DNA from: Pseudisothecium myosuroides
Lineage: Eukaryota > Streptophyta > Bryopsida > Hypnales > Lembophyllaceae
Length of the DNA stretch: 64,000 bases
Assembly: GCA_951799445.1 (NCBI GenBank)
Contig: OX637288.1
Coordinates: forward strand, 26,639,288 to 26,703,287
Direction: 5' to 3'
Below the pieces are notes generated by a model that saw only the letters and a list, made by a program, of their open reading frames with translations, was not told the DNA's origin and did not search any database. Within the stretch, counting starts at the first letter, position 1. The number at the start of each line of letters is the position of its first letter. The translations under genes were made by a program, and so were the position numbers. Shown in pieces: positions 47,360-60,850 of the stretch.

Positions 47360-50300
47360 TCACATGCTGTTTTGAACATCTCTCAAGGTAGACTGTGTAC
47401 TCCACCGTAAACATTTGCATTTTGTCAATGCACTCCAATCATCATTTTCAATTTCGGTGTATAACTTCAAAAAGACCATCTGTCTTTGACTTTTTTCACC
47501 TCCAGTATTTGATTGGCTACTTGTCTGAAACAGAAGCCGTATTTGCCCGTAGTAGATTTGTTGAATGCCATCTTCTTCTACTTCAAATGCAACATTGCTG
47601 AAGTATGGATTGCTGTGAAAATTAATTGTTGCTCGAGCATACATAGGCCAATCTCCATATCTATCTCCAGCTCCAGGAGGAATTGCTAAACATCGAGATA
47701 AACCCAAAACTTGTGATAAAGTGACATTCAATTGTACTTCATAAATTTGTAGAGCTTGAGAAAACTCTTGGGAAATTTCTAGCTAATCCACTAACAATTT
47801 CTGGATTGCAACAGAAACTCGAGCTAACTCATGTACTCTTCCCATACGAAGGTCTCCACTTGTAACCTCTGGTGTTTGGCCAAACTCATCTCTTGTTCTA
47901 TGCAGCCAAATGCGGTGAAGATTCAAGTAGATGGGTGACATAACATTTTGACCTGTCTTCAAAGCCTACATATGCAACATTCACACAAAGTTGTATTAAA
48001 AAAATTAGAAACTAATTATTATATTTGTCCACAATGAATACATGTTTAGCTCTAAATTTCAAAAATCTAAAATAAAATAAAATAAAATAATATATATCAC
48101 TAGCATCACTATGCTTTTATTTTGAATTCCTAAACTCATACCTTCTTCAATGTTGTGTCATTGACTTCCTTGTGATTTTTTAGTCCTTCTATTTGCTTTG
48201 CAGCTCTCCTCAAAGACTGCAACCTTTGATTACGTCTCACAATTTGAGGCGTTGCATTTCTTCTATTGCTACTCCGATATGCTGTTTTCATAAGAGCAAT
48301 GTGGAATTGCTCATACATATCTGTTGAATACTCCCATGGTAATCCAGATCTTTTAATACATTGACTGAAATGGTTCATCATATGAACCTTTGAGGTATTA
48401 AATCCAGACCTCTGCCATTGAAACATAGAGCCTTTCAAAGCTTCAACAGCCCTGAATAAAAAATTACATTCACCTCTTAATACAACACATTACCAAATGA
48501 AAATGAACAAAGTTGTATAGATGCTTCAAATGGAGAATGCAAAAATAGTTGGAATGTAATAACTAACAATAGTAGACAATGTACCTGCACATTTGTTCAT
48601 CCATGTGCTTCAGGCTTGTACTTGTGTGAAAAGTGCTTCGACATGCTACACCATACCAATCTAGAAATAACACTATTGCCGATATAACATTTTCATCAAA
48701 CAAGCCAACTAGGCATAGAACAATGACCTGCAATATTTTAACAATGGCATGGCATTAAGTAGTGATTTCAAAACTTGAACAAAATTCTTAATAAAAAATA
48801 TCAAAGTGTTATTTTGAAAATGCTACCTGCATGACAGCTCAATGTTCAAATCCAGCAAAATTGGCTTGTGAAACAAAATATCCTCCTTGCTCATTGCCAG
48901 GAATTCGAAATGATGGAAACCGACAATTCTTCTTAATAAAGAGGAGTCTTCTATCCAACTCCTTCAATTTGGATTGACGTGGATGAACAGTAGCTATCTC
49001 ACGTAGGATGCCAACAATCATTTTAAATATCCCAAGGTCACTTTGGTGTAAGGTATCAACATGTATTGCGAGATAAGGATTGCCAAGTTCTGTATCACCG
49101 CCATTAAATCCCCATAGTGCGCACTTCACACACAAATGCAAGTACACTTTCAATTTTATATTAAATTCATACATATCCATGTTTTAATATAAACTAAAAC
49201 CATGTCCAATAATCCCAATATGAACAAGATCAAAGAACTTACTTGAATAGGATGTAGCGACCAAGTTCTTCCAATCTCTGTGGCTAAATTTAGGTGCACT
49301 TGTTCCATAACTAGATATATTTCTGCCATCTTTGATTCTGTGCGGACATGGTGCTGCATGCGCATATTACTAAGATCTTTTTTTCCACACATGCACCTAC
49401 TACAAGGGGATTGGCAAAGATTGGTGTCATATGTAGCCGTTACCTTACATGACTCCGGATGATCACATATATACGCAAACAGTAGAGGGTAGACTATTTG
49501 TGGCTCTCCTTTGGGATCAAGTAAAGGGAGACCTGTAAAGCTTGCTTCTTTCAAAGAGTGGAAAATAATTTCAAGACCTTGGTGTAGATACTCCATCTTC
49601 TTGGTGGATGACAAATCTGGATACATCATTAACATTTAATAATGAAATACAAAATATAACAATGCACTTGAAACAACACATTATCTAAAACATTTTGAGC
49701 ACATTAACATACTAACTATGAAATACTTACTTGATCCTTGGAAGGTAGGAAGTATAGCAAGCAACTCATGCCCAGTAGCTTCTCTTCTGTTTTCAAGGGA
49801 GATATTTCCAATTGTCATCACCAAAGGATATCCAGAGATTCTTGTATTGTTTGATAAGCAAGTTTGATCAGAATAGAAAATCAATGGAGAAATCACAGCT
49901 CCCGTGCATTGTAAAGTAATGAAATCTTGCATTTGATGCCACCAAGATCCAGTATCAGGTGTTGTATAAATTTGTTCTCCAGTGCCCGACAGGTTAGTGG
50001 TTGGCTTGAGTTTGAAATCTCTAGCATTCTCGGCAGTTGAGAATAAAGATGTCAAAACATGAATGGGGTTTTTAAAGTACAAATTGGCATCACCATTGTC
50101 AACCTCTGCAAATGTATATTTTGTCCAACCCTGCCACATTGATTGTTAGAAATTCACATTCCACTCAATCAATCTAAAAAACACAATAATCCCTAAGCAA
50201 GAATTAGAAAACTAAAATAATGAAATTGAAAAAACATTTGTTAGGATGCTTGCTTACATCTGCAATAGGATATAATTCCTTCTCTTCATACTTTTCAATA

Positions 50301-50767
50301 TCATCCAAACTTCTGATTGTCACAGCTTTGAGATCAAATCGATCATCAAAAAGTAAATCCAGTAATGCTTTAATATCCTGTCCAGATAGACCCTGCTTGT
50401 TTTTACAATTGCGGATAAAGCTTACAAGATGAAAATTAGAATCTAATGGCTGTAAAGGTATATCATTGTCCTGCGTAGTTGGCAAGCTTAGAGATCCGGA
50501 CATATCAGGGTTAAAAGAAGAGCCTCCCATTTGGCATCCTCCATGCAATTGTGTTGGAAGGTCATTTCTACTGTCTATCTCACTATGACACTCAAGAATC
50601 TCAGCTACAAAAGCTTCACCAACCCCACTTGCAATTATAGGGCTAGAAGTAGACAAATTAGCAACTATCTGCCTCCCTTGACACCGAGACCTTTGGTGAC
50701 TAAATAGACCAGCCATCGTTGAAAACCTAAAAAGGCCACATCTTGTGCAGCCCAATGTTTTATCCAT
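47360..50767 (-). pseudogene. Plavaka-like transposase (multi-exon), decayed
   Basis: Exons read as 50767-50258, 50130-49731, 49616-49243, about 49123-48827, 48727-48585, 48451-48142, then about 47967-47360, with GT-AG borders and matching phases in the first three. Exon 1 opens with a zinc-finger-like CTRCGLFRFSTMAGLFSHQRSRC. The core shows the Plavaka hallmarks in order: VISPLIFYSDQTCLSNN, GYPLVMTIGNISLENR, HELLAILPTFQG, CQSPCSRCMC, LWGFNGGDTELGNPYLAIHV, DTLHQSDLGIFKMIV, then KVHMMNHFSQCIKRSG and EQFHIALMKTAYRSSNRRN. In-frame TGA at 48839-48841 (GFEH-stop-AVMQ) and a TAG near 47772 (LLVD-stop-LEIS) break it. The terminal repeats of the element were not located. Confidence 0.72.
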
Positions 50768-52379
50768 ATTTACCAAAATGAACCAACTCCAACAATTTCT
50801 TAATGGTTACGACACTTCAAATGACTTTGAAGGAGTTAATAAGTAAGTAAGTAAGTCACCTACATTTAGAAGGTTGGCAGCAGCTATCTTACATTGAACT
50901 TAGCAAAACCCTAATTTGCTGGTTCTATCATGCCGCGATAAAACCTATTGAATTTAATGTAGACCCTTAAATTCTCAAATTCTGCAATAGCAACAATACA
51001 AATGCAACACTCATGAAGTAGACCCTTCCCGCTCCCAAGAGATTAGAATGAAGGCCATCCAAAAAAATATACCCTAAAATCTGTAAATTTCACCTTTGGA
51101 TACAATGAAAACCTTTCACAAGCACAGCTGCACAACAACAAAAACGGCACAAAATCTCAAAACAATCCTTATCGATGGCGCCATTTCCACTAACTTTGTA
51201 CAATGACATGACAATGCCAAACACAAATGAGCAAGCTACCAAACACAAAGAGTTTTAGAGAAATGGAAACTGAACATCCTTCAATTAACAACCCTAAGTC
51301 GACAATTGAATAGGACAAAATAATGCGATATACTCACTTTGTCTCTCTTTGAAAATGTTTGAGATAGGCCGGTACACCTATTCCCGTCCATTTACCGCAT
51401 CCTGTCACTATGTAGCAAAGGCACACATTTTCTTTTTAGAATGTATTACATTTGTACATGATGTCGGAATGGGGTACACGGATGGGAATGGGTGTGCCTA
51501 CCTTGGTCAATATATGCCATTCAGTTCCCTTCAATGGAGGTAAAAAAGCACTCATATAAAGTTGTCTATTACTTTCAATTTCAAAAATTAAGAACATTAA
51601 TAAAAAATAAAAATATTTATTGTTTTATCAGACCATTTAGTTTCAATTTCACTTTAGAAATTAACAATTTCACATTCTTTCAAAAGATTGTAGCATACTA
51701 CTTTTATCTTTCATTGAGTAACACCTTCCACTTTATAATTTAATAAAATAAGTATGAAGTTTTTTGGTTAAAATGTTTTAACACTCTTATTCCCAGGTAT
51801 AGAATTTAGTTTACAGTCCTTTACTATATGAATGTGACACAATGTATGAAGCCCCAGTCCTACCTAGGATTCTCACAGGGAGGTCAAATATTATGATCAA
51901 ATGTTTTAATTTTAGTCAAATTATCTTATATAATGAATGCTCTAAGACGTAATCAATTTCAAGGTAATACTTTTAACATATTACACATAGTTCATTAATT
52001 ATTCCTCTTTAGATTTAGGTCAAATAGTCTAGTAAGTACTCGCCATGAGCAAATCTAATGCAAATGCCTAAGTTTGTCAATTCTACGTCAAATTGTCCCA
52101 GTTAATGCAAAGTGTGGTGAGTTTAAGTGTTATACCTAAATTTTGTCTTTCTCCTTTAGCTTTCCTCCCGTATTTTAAGAGGTCAAATTGTCCAAACCAA
52201 CATTAGTTAATTTCCTAAATTTACACAAGCAAAACATTGGAACAAATTACAAATTGTCCAAACCTATAAATTCCAAGACCAAATACTGAAATTTATGAAT
52301 TAATAGTCAAAAAGGACCTATAATCGTAAATTCAATAATTTATGACCATATCAGTACCTAAGATTGGGCAACTTTTGTA
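50768..52379. other. Upstream flank of the Plavaka-like gene, no gene seen
   Basis: AT-rich, with a short (TAAG)n run near 50840. The near-start part may be promoter and leader of the transposase. No other motif recognised. Confidence 0.4.
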
Positions 52380-52530
52380 AACAACAGTTCGTAGACCTTT
52401 AACCGTGCAACCAGCCCTAAACCCGTGGTATGTGGACCTAAGACCGTGCAGCTGGACCTATAGTCGTGGGGATCAGCCCCTATAGCTGTAGAAAATCAGC
52501 CCTATGGCCGTTCAGATCAACCCCTATTAT
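52380..52530. repeat. Degenerate tandem phrase GGACCTA(A/T)(A/G)(A/G)(C/T)CGTG
   Basis: The phrases GACCTTTAACCGTG, GGACCTAAGACCGTG, GGACCTATAGTCGTG, CCCCTATAGCTGTAG and CCCTATGGCCGT follow one another at 20-30 bp spacing, with a further unit (GGACCTATAATCGTA) at about 52315. Function unknown. Confidence 0.45.
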
Positions 52531-52619
52531 CACAATCAACTAATCCAGCCACCATCTGCTCAATGAAGATTCAATCATAAAATTGGTAGAGCTCTTTCAA
52601 CTTACAAAGATTTAATTAT

Positions 52620-52805
52620 TTAAATTCCAACCCAGACCATCACATGCGACCAATTGCCGAGGCATGGATCCGAATTTGCCTCCCAGTCGCTGAAATTGAC
52701 ACCCCAGCTTCTGACCAGCTTCTTTAGAGTATCCTGCAGAAATAACACCGGTACCAATTCAAGAAGCGTAACTAGCTTGAGATCAAGAAAGAAAGAAAAA
52801 GTCAT
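52620..52805 (-). pseudogene. Fragment resembling the LRRNT end of a plant LRR receptor kinase
   Basis: The 61-codon frame from ATG 52803-52805 begins with a hydrophobic, signal-like stretch and continues DTLKKLVRSWGVNFSDWEA, then NSDPCLGNWSHV. The spacing of Leu, Trp and W...DPC..NW is that of the N-terminal cap of plant LRR receptor kinases. A CAG acceptor precedes DTLKK and a possible donor follows SHV. No LRRs or kinase follow downstream, so this is a fragment or a chance likeness. Confidence 0.4.
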
Positions 52806-55800
52806 TTTAGTCGTTAAAATGGCGTGTCTTCACAGAGCCAAGTTTGTCACGTTCAAGGGCTCAGAGCTTCGAAAACTAGGACAGGTATAGATCAAAGTTC
52901 AGAAGACTGAAACTGTGACGTAATACGAACTTTACTTGCTCAGGCTCCAGAGATGCGTTTATGTAACTTTTTCTTGCAACTTATAAAGCTCAGAGGTTTC
53001 GCAAGTTTCTATATCAATACATTCAGAGCAAAATCGTTGAAAAAGTAGCCAGAAGTACGTAGAGGTACATTAATTAAAATAAGCAAGAGTTCGTTTGAAA
53101 CCGTGAGTTAATCATAGCTAGGTTTCCTTGCAAAAATATCAGAAGTTGCACTAGTAACAGGAGGAACCAAACCGATCACGGAAAAATAAGTGGCACAAGT
53201 ATATTTTCCCTGATGCCAAACCCTAAAGCTTAAGCAGAATGGCACTCCGGGAACTAGACAATCTCCGTGTGAATCGATATCGATGAGTCACAGAACACCA
53301 GTGATGGACTCTAAGATCTTCCCAACTAGGTCCACAATCTACATGCGCGCATCACATTCACCCCCTCTGGCCACCTCCTTCAATTCATCACCACGTGAAC
53401 AACATCTCCCACGGTCTTCCAGGTGGCTTCCCAAAAAATGACGAATGAAAAAACTAAACTGCCTTCTAGATTGACCACTCCACGCCGGCGCGCTTAGGGG
53501 TTAACTGCGAGGTGGCCAAAAAAAGGCCTTCAGTTAACTGCGAGGTGGGTGGCCTGGCGGAAAAAGGACGTGCCAATGACCGTGATTGCTGCAGTTGTCC
53601 TGCAAGTTAGGCCGTCGAGACTGGACACCAAGCCCTGGGAGTTGGCCGGTTTCCCCCCTGGTCCGTTGAGGCTTTGAGCCAGAATTGCTTTGGCTTTGGG
53701 CTGTTGCAGACTTGCATATTGGATTTGTTAACTTTGTTTGCTTGTTGGGAAGTGGGAAGTCAAGAGGTTGGGAACCTCACGGCTCACGACATCACGCCTT
53801 TTCTTGATATTTGCAAACTTTTCCTAGCCTTGCTCATGATTCTGAGTCAAGAGTTGAGAGATCAGGCCATGTGGCTGTGTGAAATTTTTTCTGCACCTGC
53901 AACTACCGTACCTACTTTTTTAGCGGTTTTAGGTTGAGCTTCGATTTGCACCTCACCACGTATAAGAACCTCACCGAGTCCAGATCTGTGAGTTTCAACT
54001 GCGAAAGTATTCTATCATGTGGTGAACTTGTAAGCAGTTTCAGATTGGTGCAAGTTTGAGATTTGTTGGAATTCAAGATTTTTCTCTTCTTTGCGATGGG
54101 TATTCCTTTTGTTTCCTCTTGTTTTCATTTGTTTCTTTGCTACATTGTTTTTTTGTTTCTGGATTTTAGAAACACTGGATCGGGAAATCGCTGGATCGGA
54201 TTGTTTGGAAGTAGGTCATCGTTCTGTGCATACTGGAGATCACTTGATCATCAATGTAAGGCTCGACCTAGCTAGGCTAGTCTCACCTAGTTTTCGATTG
54301 AACTTTACCACGTGCATGCAGCAGCTAGTGGTGGAAAAAGGTGTGATTTAATATAGCTCTATGCTTTTGCAATTCGTCCTTAGTATTGCAGCAAGCCGCA
54401 AGATCGAAGAATTTGAGGCTTTTCGTGATTTGGTGGTGGAACCGTGAAACTGTCAATGGCTCAAACTGCAATTCTTATCTCCCCACCTCGATGATACCCA
54501 ACCGTGCAAGCATCTGGAGTTGTCCATGCGAGTATGGTTCATTTTGGAAGCGGGCTGAGTGCCTTTTGTAACAGATAATTGCGGCGAAAGTATTCTATCA
54601 TATGGTGAATGTGATTAATTGATTTCGATGAAACGAAGTTGTAAGCAATCTAAGCAGTCTAATGTAAACAACATAATCTCACAGCTCTCATGGCAAAGTG
54701 TTAAATGTGTACTGGGTTGCTTGTTCTTTGTTCTACTGTACATAGTTATTTAAGTGCATTCTTATTTTCTGCGCAGGGCATTCAGAAATTGAGCAATGCT
54801 AGACTTGCGAAAGCCTTCCAAGCCTTGCTTGCAGAATTGCTAAAGACGTTCAAGTAAGGTCCGGTTTTCCATCTGTTTTTCAACTTTGAATAAACCCAAG
54901 TGCTCTCATTTTAAAGTTTGTAAGGTCTGTTAGTTGCACAATACGGCAATGGAAAAGGACTAGGTATGTGTCACTGGACTGTCTTGTTTGCAGGGATATT
55001 TTATAAATTCGAGGTGTCTAATGTTGACTTAGTTTCTCCGACCAGATCAGACACTCAACAATGCAAACCAGATTAGCAAGAATTAACCTTGAGGTGGGCC
55101 AATTGAGGGATCAATCAACACATCAGGCGATCAATCTTGGGGCCATTTGAATCAAGCCTGAGCATGAATCACGGATCAATCAACACATCAGGCAACTTGA
55201 ATCCATTGAGGTATCGATTCCTCAGAAGCTTCTTGTTTTCCTTTCAGTTGTTTATATTTGCTCATCTGAATGATCTGAATGAGTCAATGACTTGCTGGGG
55301 TTTATTTAAGGTAGTATGGCCTAAAAGCGACGCTGTTTTAATTTGCAAGGAAGCTGAAAGTGTGATCAGAAGTAGAATTTCACAGTGCAGTACGAGTATT
55401 TATGATCTTAATGTGCTGCTAGTATGAGCTCTTAAGAAGGCGACGTTTTGATCTTATACTGTTTTCCATAAAGCGTCCAGATTTCTTTATTTCCATAATG
55501 TCACAGTCGAGGTGCCCCAAATACTTGTGATTATGTGGCATTTGGTTACACAGTGACGATCTATTGCTCTGGATGTAAATGTAAAAGTGACACTAGAGAA
55601 GGGCCAAGGGGTTGCTTGAAAGTGATCTAGAACCCTTTACACACTACCAAACACTTTTTTTTATCATGTCGGTATGCAACTTCTTGGGACATATCATAAC
55701 AGAGTGTCATTTACGGGCTGAAATGCCTTTTTCACAGGTTTCTTTGAACTGAAATATTTTTGGATCATTTTTCAGAGAAAGAAAAATGGATGTGGAACAC

Positions 55801-57241
55801 TACACAAGTGGTTTCATATTTTTTGATTCGTTTTTGAATTACTTATGAATTTTCAAAAAAAAATGTTGTAGACACCTATTTGTGACCCTAGGTCTTCCTA
55901 AATCTGACCACTTGCAACTTCTAAAGTGATTTGAGTTAATGAAGGCCAATGATTGGCTCTTACAATAGATAATGCTTTTCTCTCTATTCTCTCAATGGCT
56001 TGAGAGGTCCATTTAAGAACCACTTAATATCCATTTCATACTTAAATATAGGGTCGATTTGAAGAGGCCGCTCGCTTTTAGAGCACACTACGTTAGGGGT
56101 TGTTGAGTTTCATTTCTGGGATTTCTGAAATTTTGGGTGAGGTCAGGTGCTGTCATGGAGCTGTGGATTCAAAGGTTCTTAAATTTTAATAAAAGAGAAA
56201 ATAAAATGAAGTGACTAATTGTATAAGAATTGTGTGAACTTTATGTTGTGATGGGTATTGTATCACTTGCCTCACTTGTGATCTGGTGTGATTGGATTTT
56301 TCTATTGGAGATTGGCAACTTGACCAACTTGGTAACCATGTAAATTCCTATTCTTGTCCTCAAAATCAACTATACCTAATTTCAACTTTTCTAAAACCAC
56401 ACAGTCTAGAATCTTGCCTAAAATGTACTTCCATTCTTCATGAGAGCCTATTGTTGGTTGTCCAAAATCTTATTTCAACACTTTGAACATTTGTAGTTTA
56501 TCTATACTTGCCAATAAATATACATTCTAAAATAATGTAAAATTTCCTTTTTACTATCAATAAGATTCTACAAAGAAAAATTCAATATAATGATGGAAAC
56601 CATGTTGGATTGTTTTGTAGTGCAATTTTAAGTGTTGCTACTATAGTGTATAGCATTGTAGTTAAAGATTCATTGTTAGTGCATTGAATATTGTATTATT
56701 GATTCTTTTGGATGATGCTATAACGAACAGGCCTATGGAGAAGAAAGGTGGCCTTTTCACCAAATTTTTTGGTGTTTGATCAAACTTGGAGGCGTATTGC
56801 AATAAGACATTGAGGTATATTTTGTTGTAAATTAATGATTTACAATAATTTGGATTTATTTGTTTAATAGGTTATTTGCTGATTCAATTCAAACCTTGTA
56901 ATTGTTATACATATCTTGCTCTTTCGGGACAATAGTCACTTGTTCCTAGAGGTCTCGGCTGTGTGGCTTCTACAACTTAGTCTTGTGGCACCGTAGGATG
57001 CTTTGAGTCTCTTTGAATGAGGCTATTATCCAAGTATGGGAGGGGGCTGGTGTGTCAGCTGTGTGGTGTTCCTACTTAGCTGGGAGCATTGCAGGACGCT
57101 TTGATACATCATTCTTTTCCATATTTCTAAAATTTGAGCATTTTTTATGTACACACATGTAAAAAGCTTCAAATCTCTTTTGTTTGATTCATTTTTGGTG
57201 TAACAATATTTTAATGGATGTGTTTTATTTTGTTGTATAGG
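52806..57241. other. 4.4-kb interval with isolated exon-like pieces only
   Basis: On the plus strand, 52819-52884 (MACLHRAKFVTFKGSELRKLG, then a GTATAG donor) and 54779-54854 (GIQKLSNARLAKAFQALLAE..., between CGCAG acceptor and GTAAGG donor) look like exons, but I cannot link them into a gene. Around 53500-53545, TTAACTGCGAGGTGG occurs twice, 40 bp apart. 55430-57240 is AT-rich and shows nothing else. Confidence 0.3.
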
Positions 57242-58663
57242 ATGGGAAAAACTAGGTCAAAAGCAAAAAAAAATAAGGCACGGGAAAAGAGAGAAGCTGG
57301 TATAGAGGATCCAAACAAGCATAACTGTTTGTTTTGCAAATGTCTCCTGTCAAATTCCGAGGAATCCCTTAATGAGCACTACACAGGGAAGATGCATCGC
57401 CGTTGGAGAAGCTTCATCTCTATACTCGTTTTTTTGAAGGTCATGGCATTTTTCCTACCCCTGGGGAAAAAACTTATGGTTGTAGAAAGTGTGGTAAGAC
57501 TGGGATCCCAGCTGACGTGAAAAAGTTGAAGAATCATCTTTATAATGTTCATTTTGTTGGTCCTGACAAACAGTATCCAAGTTTACCTTTGGATGCACAG
57601 ATTTGGCATTCTAAAGGTGAAAAACCTAACATCATACATAGGGTTCAAAAAATTAGGCCCAAGACGTATTGGGCTAAGGAGTACGATCTTGAAGAGGAGC
57701 ATCACACTTTTGATAAAGTTAGTTCTCCAACTTCATGTAGTGATTCTACAGGGCATGGGTTCCATTTTCTATTGGTAAATGGCAGATTTGGCTATAGTAT
57801 GCTTGCAAAGATGACGGAGCATGCGACATTTCTAGAAGCCTGTGGAAATCCTACCAAACGAGGGGAGATGAAGAAAGCAAATCATGATTCAAGAATTGTG
57901 ACATTTGGTTTTCGATATGCCTATGGACAGATTGGAAGGTTTGTTCATTCACTTTGACATTGAAGTAAATTTTTTAAAATATTTTCAATGTTTTCATAAG
58001 ATGTGTACTTACATGGTGTTTGTTAGTTTTGCAGATTCAAGCATGATACTCGTGATTGCTATCATCGTGCTAATCTCTTATGTACGATGATCAGTGATCA
58101 TTTGAAGGTGCAGTTTCCCGTTATCTTCAAGCATTTGGAGGAGATTTTGAAAGAAGAAGGCATTGGAGAAGAAGAAAACGTGACACTTGGGAATACTCCA
58201 TTCACTACTATGTCTATTACAAAAAACTATCACTGCAATATCCATACCGACACAGATGATGTATCATACGGATTTTTTATTTGGTTTGGCTCTCATGGTA
58301 TGTATTTTTTTTTCCAATTTACACTATATCATCTTATGCATCATATTCTTATTTTTTGAATTGAATTGGATTTATTGGATTTTTTTTATAGGTACAAAAG
58401 ACAAAGACGGCAACGAGGCAAGTTTTTATTTACCAGGGATCAAATTGTTTACAATTCCCTGCATTGGCGATGTTTTGTTGTGTAAAGCTTCTAAGTTGTG
58501 GCATTGTACGAGAACCATTGGCGATAGGGGACAGTTTGGTGTTGCTCTTTACCAAAAAGCATCATTTTTTAGATGGTATTCCATTGTGAAAAGTTCAATG
58601 CTTGATGGTGTGTACGATAAACTCACCTTGAGCTGGATCAGTTGCTGTGATGAAGAATTTTAG
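57242..58663 (+). CDS. Zinc-finger plus 2OG-Fe(II) dioxygenase, TET/JBP-like, with one frameshift
   Basis: Exons 57242-57938, 58035-58297 and 58392-58663 with GT-AG borders (intron 1 phase 2, intron 2 phase 1). The basic N-terminus carries a finger CLFCKCLLSNSEESLNEHYTG-KMH; after a frame change at about 57385-57405 comes a second finger, CRKCGKTGIPADVKKLKNHL-YNVH. Downstream, FKHDTRDCYHRANLLC leads into SITKNYHCNIHTDTDDVSYG (HxD), a Gly-rich turn, FYLPGIKLFTIPCIGDVLLC and SKLWHCTRTIGDRGQFGVAL (distal His and Arg). This is the double-stranded beta-helix layout of 2-oxoglutarate, Fe(II) oxygenases, most like the TET/JBP group that oxidises methylated bases in DNA. Substrate is inference. The frameshift makes it a possible pseudogene unless it is a sequencing error. 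Confidence 0.6.
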
Positions 58664-58895
58664 GATCATATGGACTACTTGTTATTTTGTTGTAACAAAA
58701 TCTATTATTATATTATTATATTCCTGATTTTTACATTTTATAGTAATTTCTAATGGCATTCACTCTAATGTAAATTTTGTTAAAGCTACTTGTAGAGCTC
58801 AATTGAAATTACATTGTGTTTTTATTTGTGAATGTTCACTACAAATGCCATTTCTTACAAATGATTGTTCTTTGTATGTTTTTTCAAGAATGAAC

Positions 58896-60184
58896 TTAAT
58901 CCTCTGTTGAATGTCCAAGGCCTTTTTTTTCCTAATAACTACCATTTTTATTGCAAAAAATAAAAATTATAAAGATTTTTTGTTTTCATATCTAATTGTA
59001 GTATCTTATACCTAACTAATATAAAAATGCATTAGTATACTGAATTTACAATTTTTTGATCAAACAAATAATAGTTTCAAAAATATACTCTAATAACCCC
59101 AAAAAACAAGATTGTCTATAACTTTCACATAATAAATTTAAATGGAATAAAGGTAGTTGCAAGAAACACCTGCCGATTTTCCTTCAAAACGGCCATTTCA
59201 CTCCTATTTGTGGATTTTGGAATAAACTTTTTTTAAATAAAATAAAATATGGATAATTTATAAATCATTAAAAAAATGATATGTGCAAAAATTCAGACCT
59301 AAAAAAATTTATCTCTAAGAGTTATGCACAGTCAAAGACGGTTGAAAAATACAAGAAAATAGACAATTTGGAATTTAATTCTTAAAAAATAGTAAAAAAA
59401 TTCAAAAAATTCTCAAAAAAAAGCCATTTTTTCTAACTTATAGATACTCCTTTTCACCAATTTTCACTATTGAAAAAATAAAAATTGTGTTCTCTACACT
59501 TGTGCAAAGGTAGTGCACTTTGAGCACATGTGGAAGATGGAAAATCAACTATTTTTAGAAAATCTTTGATAAGCTTGTGTAACTTTAGTAGAAGTCCTAG
59601 AATACCAATTTTGAGCTTCAAATTCGGATTTTTGGGTGAAAAATAGTACTAAAAACCTTCAAAATGGCTAAGGTAGACATCTAATTGGGGGCAGTTTAAA
59701 AATAGTAAAATAATTTTAAAAAAACCCAAAAAATTACTCAACATTTTCAACTACCACATGTACCTTCATTTTAAGTTTCATAGAAGATGGATAAACGATC
59801 ATGCAAAAGTTATGAGCAAAAAACCACCTATCCAAGGTCGAGGGGACAAAAAAAAGGTTAAGTGTTTCATGCAATCACCCATAAATCAAAGCTTTCCATG
59901 TAGATAAAATATAATCTATACAAACAAAATTGAATCATTTTTTTATTTTAAGTTTTTTGAGTTTTTTTTTTCTACCTACTGAACTAGAAAAAATGGCTTT
60001 ATAAACCATAATTTTTTCTTTCAAGCTCCAATTGAGATAAAAATTATATATTTGGAATGCTAATGTGATTTTCCACCTTCACTAAAAATGTCAAAAAATT
60101 AAGACAAATATTAAGACCGTAGGAGCCTACCCAAAATCCATTTTGTTCTTCAAGGAGACAATTGAAGGGAACTTTAGGGGTAAA
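58896..60184. mobile_element. Strongly diverged family 2 TTAA element
   Basis: From TTAATCCTCTG...CCAAGGCCTTTTTT to GGGAACTTTAGGGGTAAAA. Order and content follow 40108-41248 (ACTACCATTTTTATTGC, CATATCTAATTGTAGTATCT; AGGAGCCTACCC near the right end), but with many changes and degraded ends. No gene. Confidence 0.55.
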
Positions 60185-60204
60185 ATTGAAGAAAAATAGT
60201 ACAT

Positions 60205-60850
60205 TATTTGACTTTTAACCTTTTTAATTTAAACTTATTGCACTAGAAAGTATTGAAGTTTAAATCTTTATAGTAGGAAGTTGAATTTAGAATATAAAAA
60301 AAAAATCTTAAAAAAAATTAATTTTCATTGTTTAAAAAATTATTAAGCATAAATATGTATGATATGAAAGGGCATTAATTGAAATTATTGATATTTCTAA
60401 GATGGAATTAAATTACGCTAATTTCAATGGTGGCATTACTCAGACAAGCAAATTAAACCATGTGGATTTTTTTGGAAATATTATCAAAATTGATTTCAAA
60501 AACAAATCCAACCCATTATTTTTTCAAGAAATTGTAATAATTGTAGGTAAAATAAGATTCTCCAAAACTTTCACATCCCTCATCCAAATGAGATGAATCA
60601 AAGATTTCTATGTAGACAAAAATATAATCAATGGCAAAAGTAATCGATTGTAAAAAAATCTAATTTTTGTGAAATTCTTTTTCTACTTGGGCTCCCTTAT
60701 TTTAAGCTTATTTGGACTAAACTTTTCTTTGAGATACCAATCGAAAGAAAAGTCATATTCCCACAAATCTAAATAATTATATTTTCAAAAAAAGTTTCAA
60801 AAAATATCAACCAAAATTGAGACTAAAGGTACTTGCCTGAATCCAATTGA
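60205..60850. mobile_element. Second, partial family 2 element, right-hand half only
   Basis: Starts at ATTTGACTTTTAACC and follows the latter half of 40108-41248 (TTGCACTAGAAAG, TTTAAATCTTTATAGT, TCAATGGTGGCATT), ending in GGTACTTGCCTGAATCC. The left half is missing. Confidence 0.5.
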
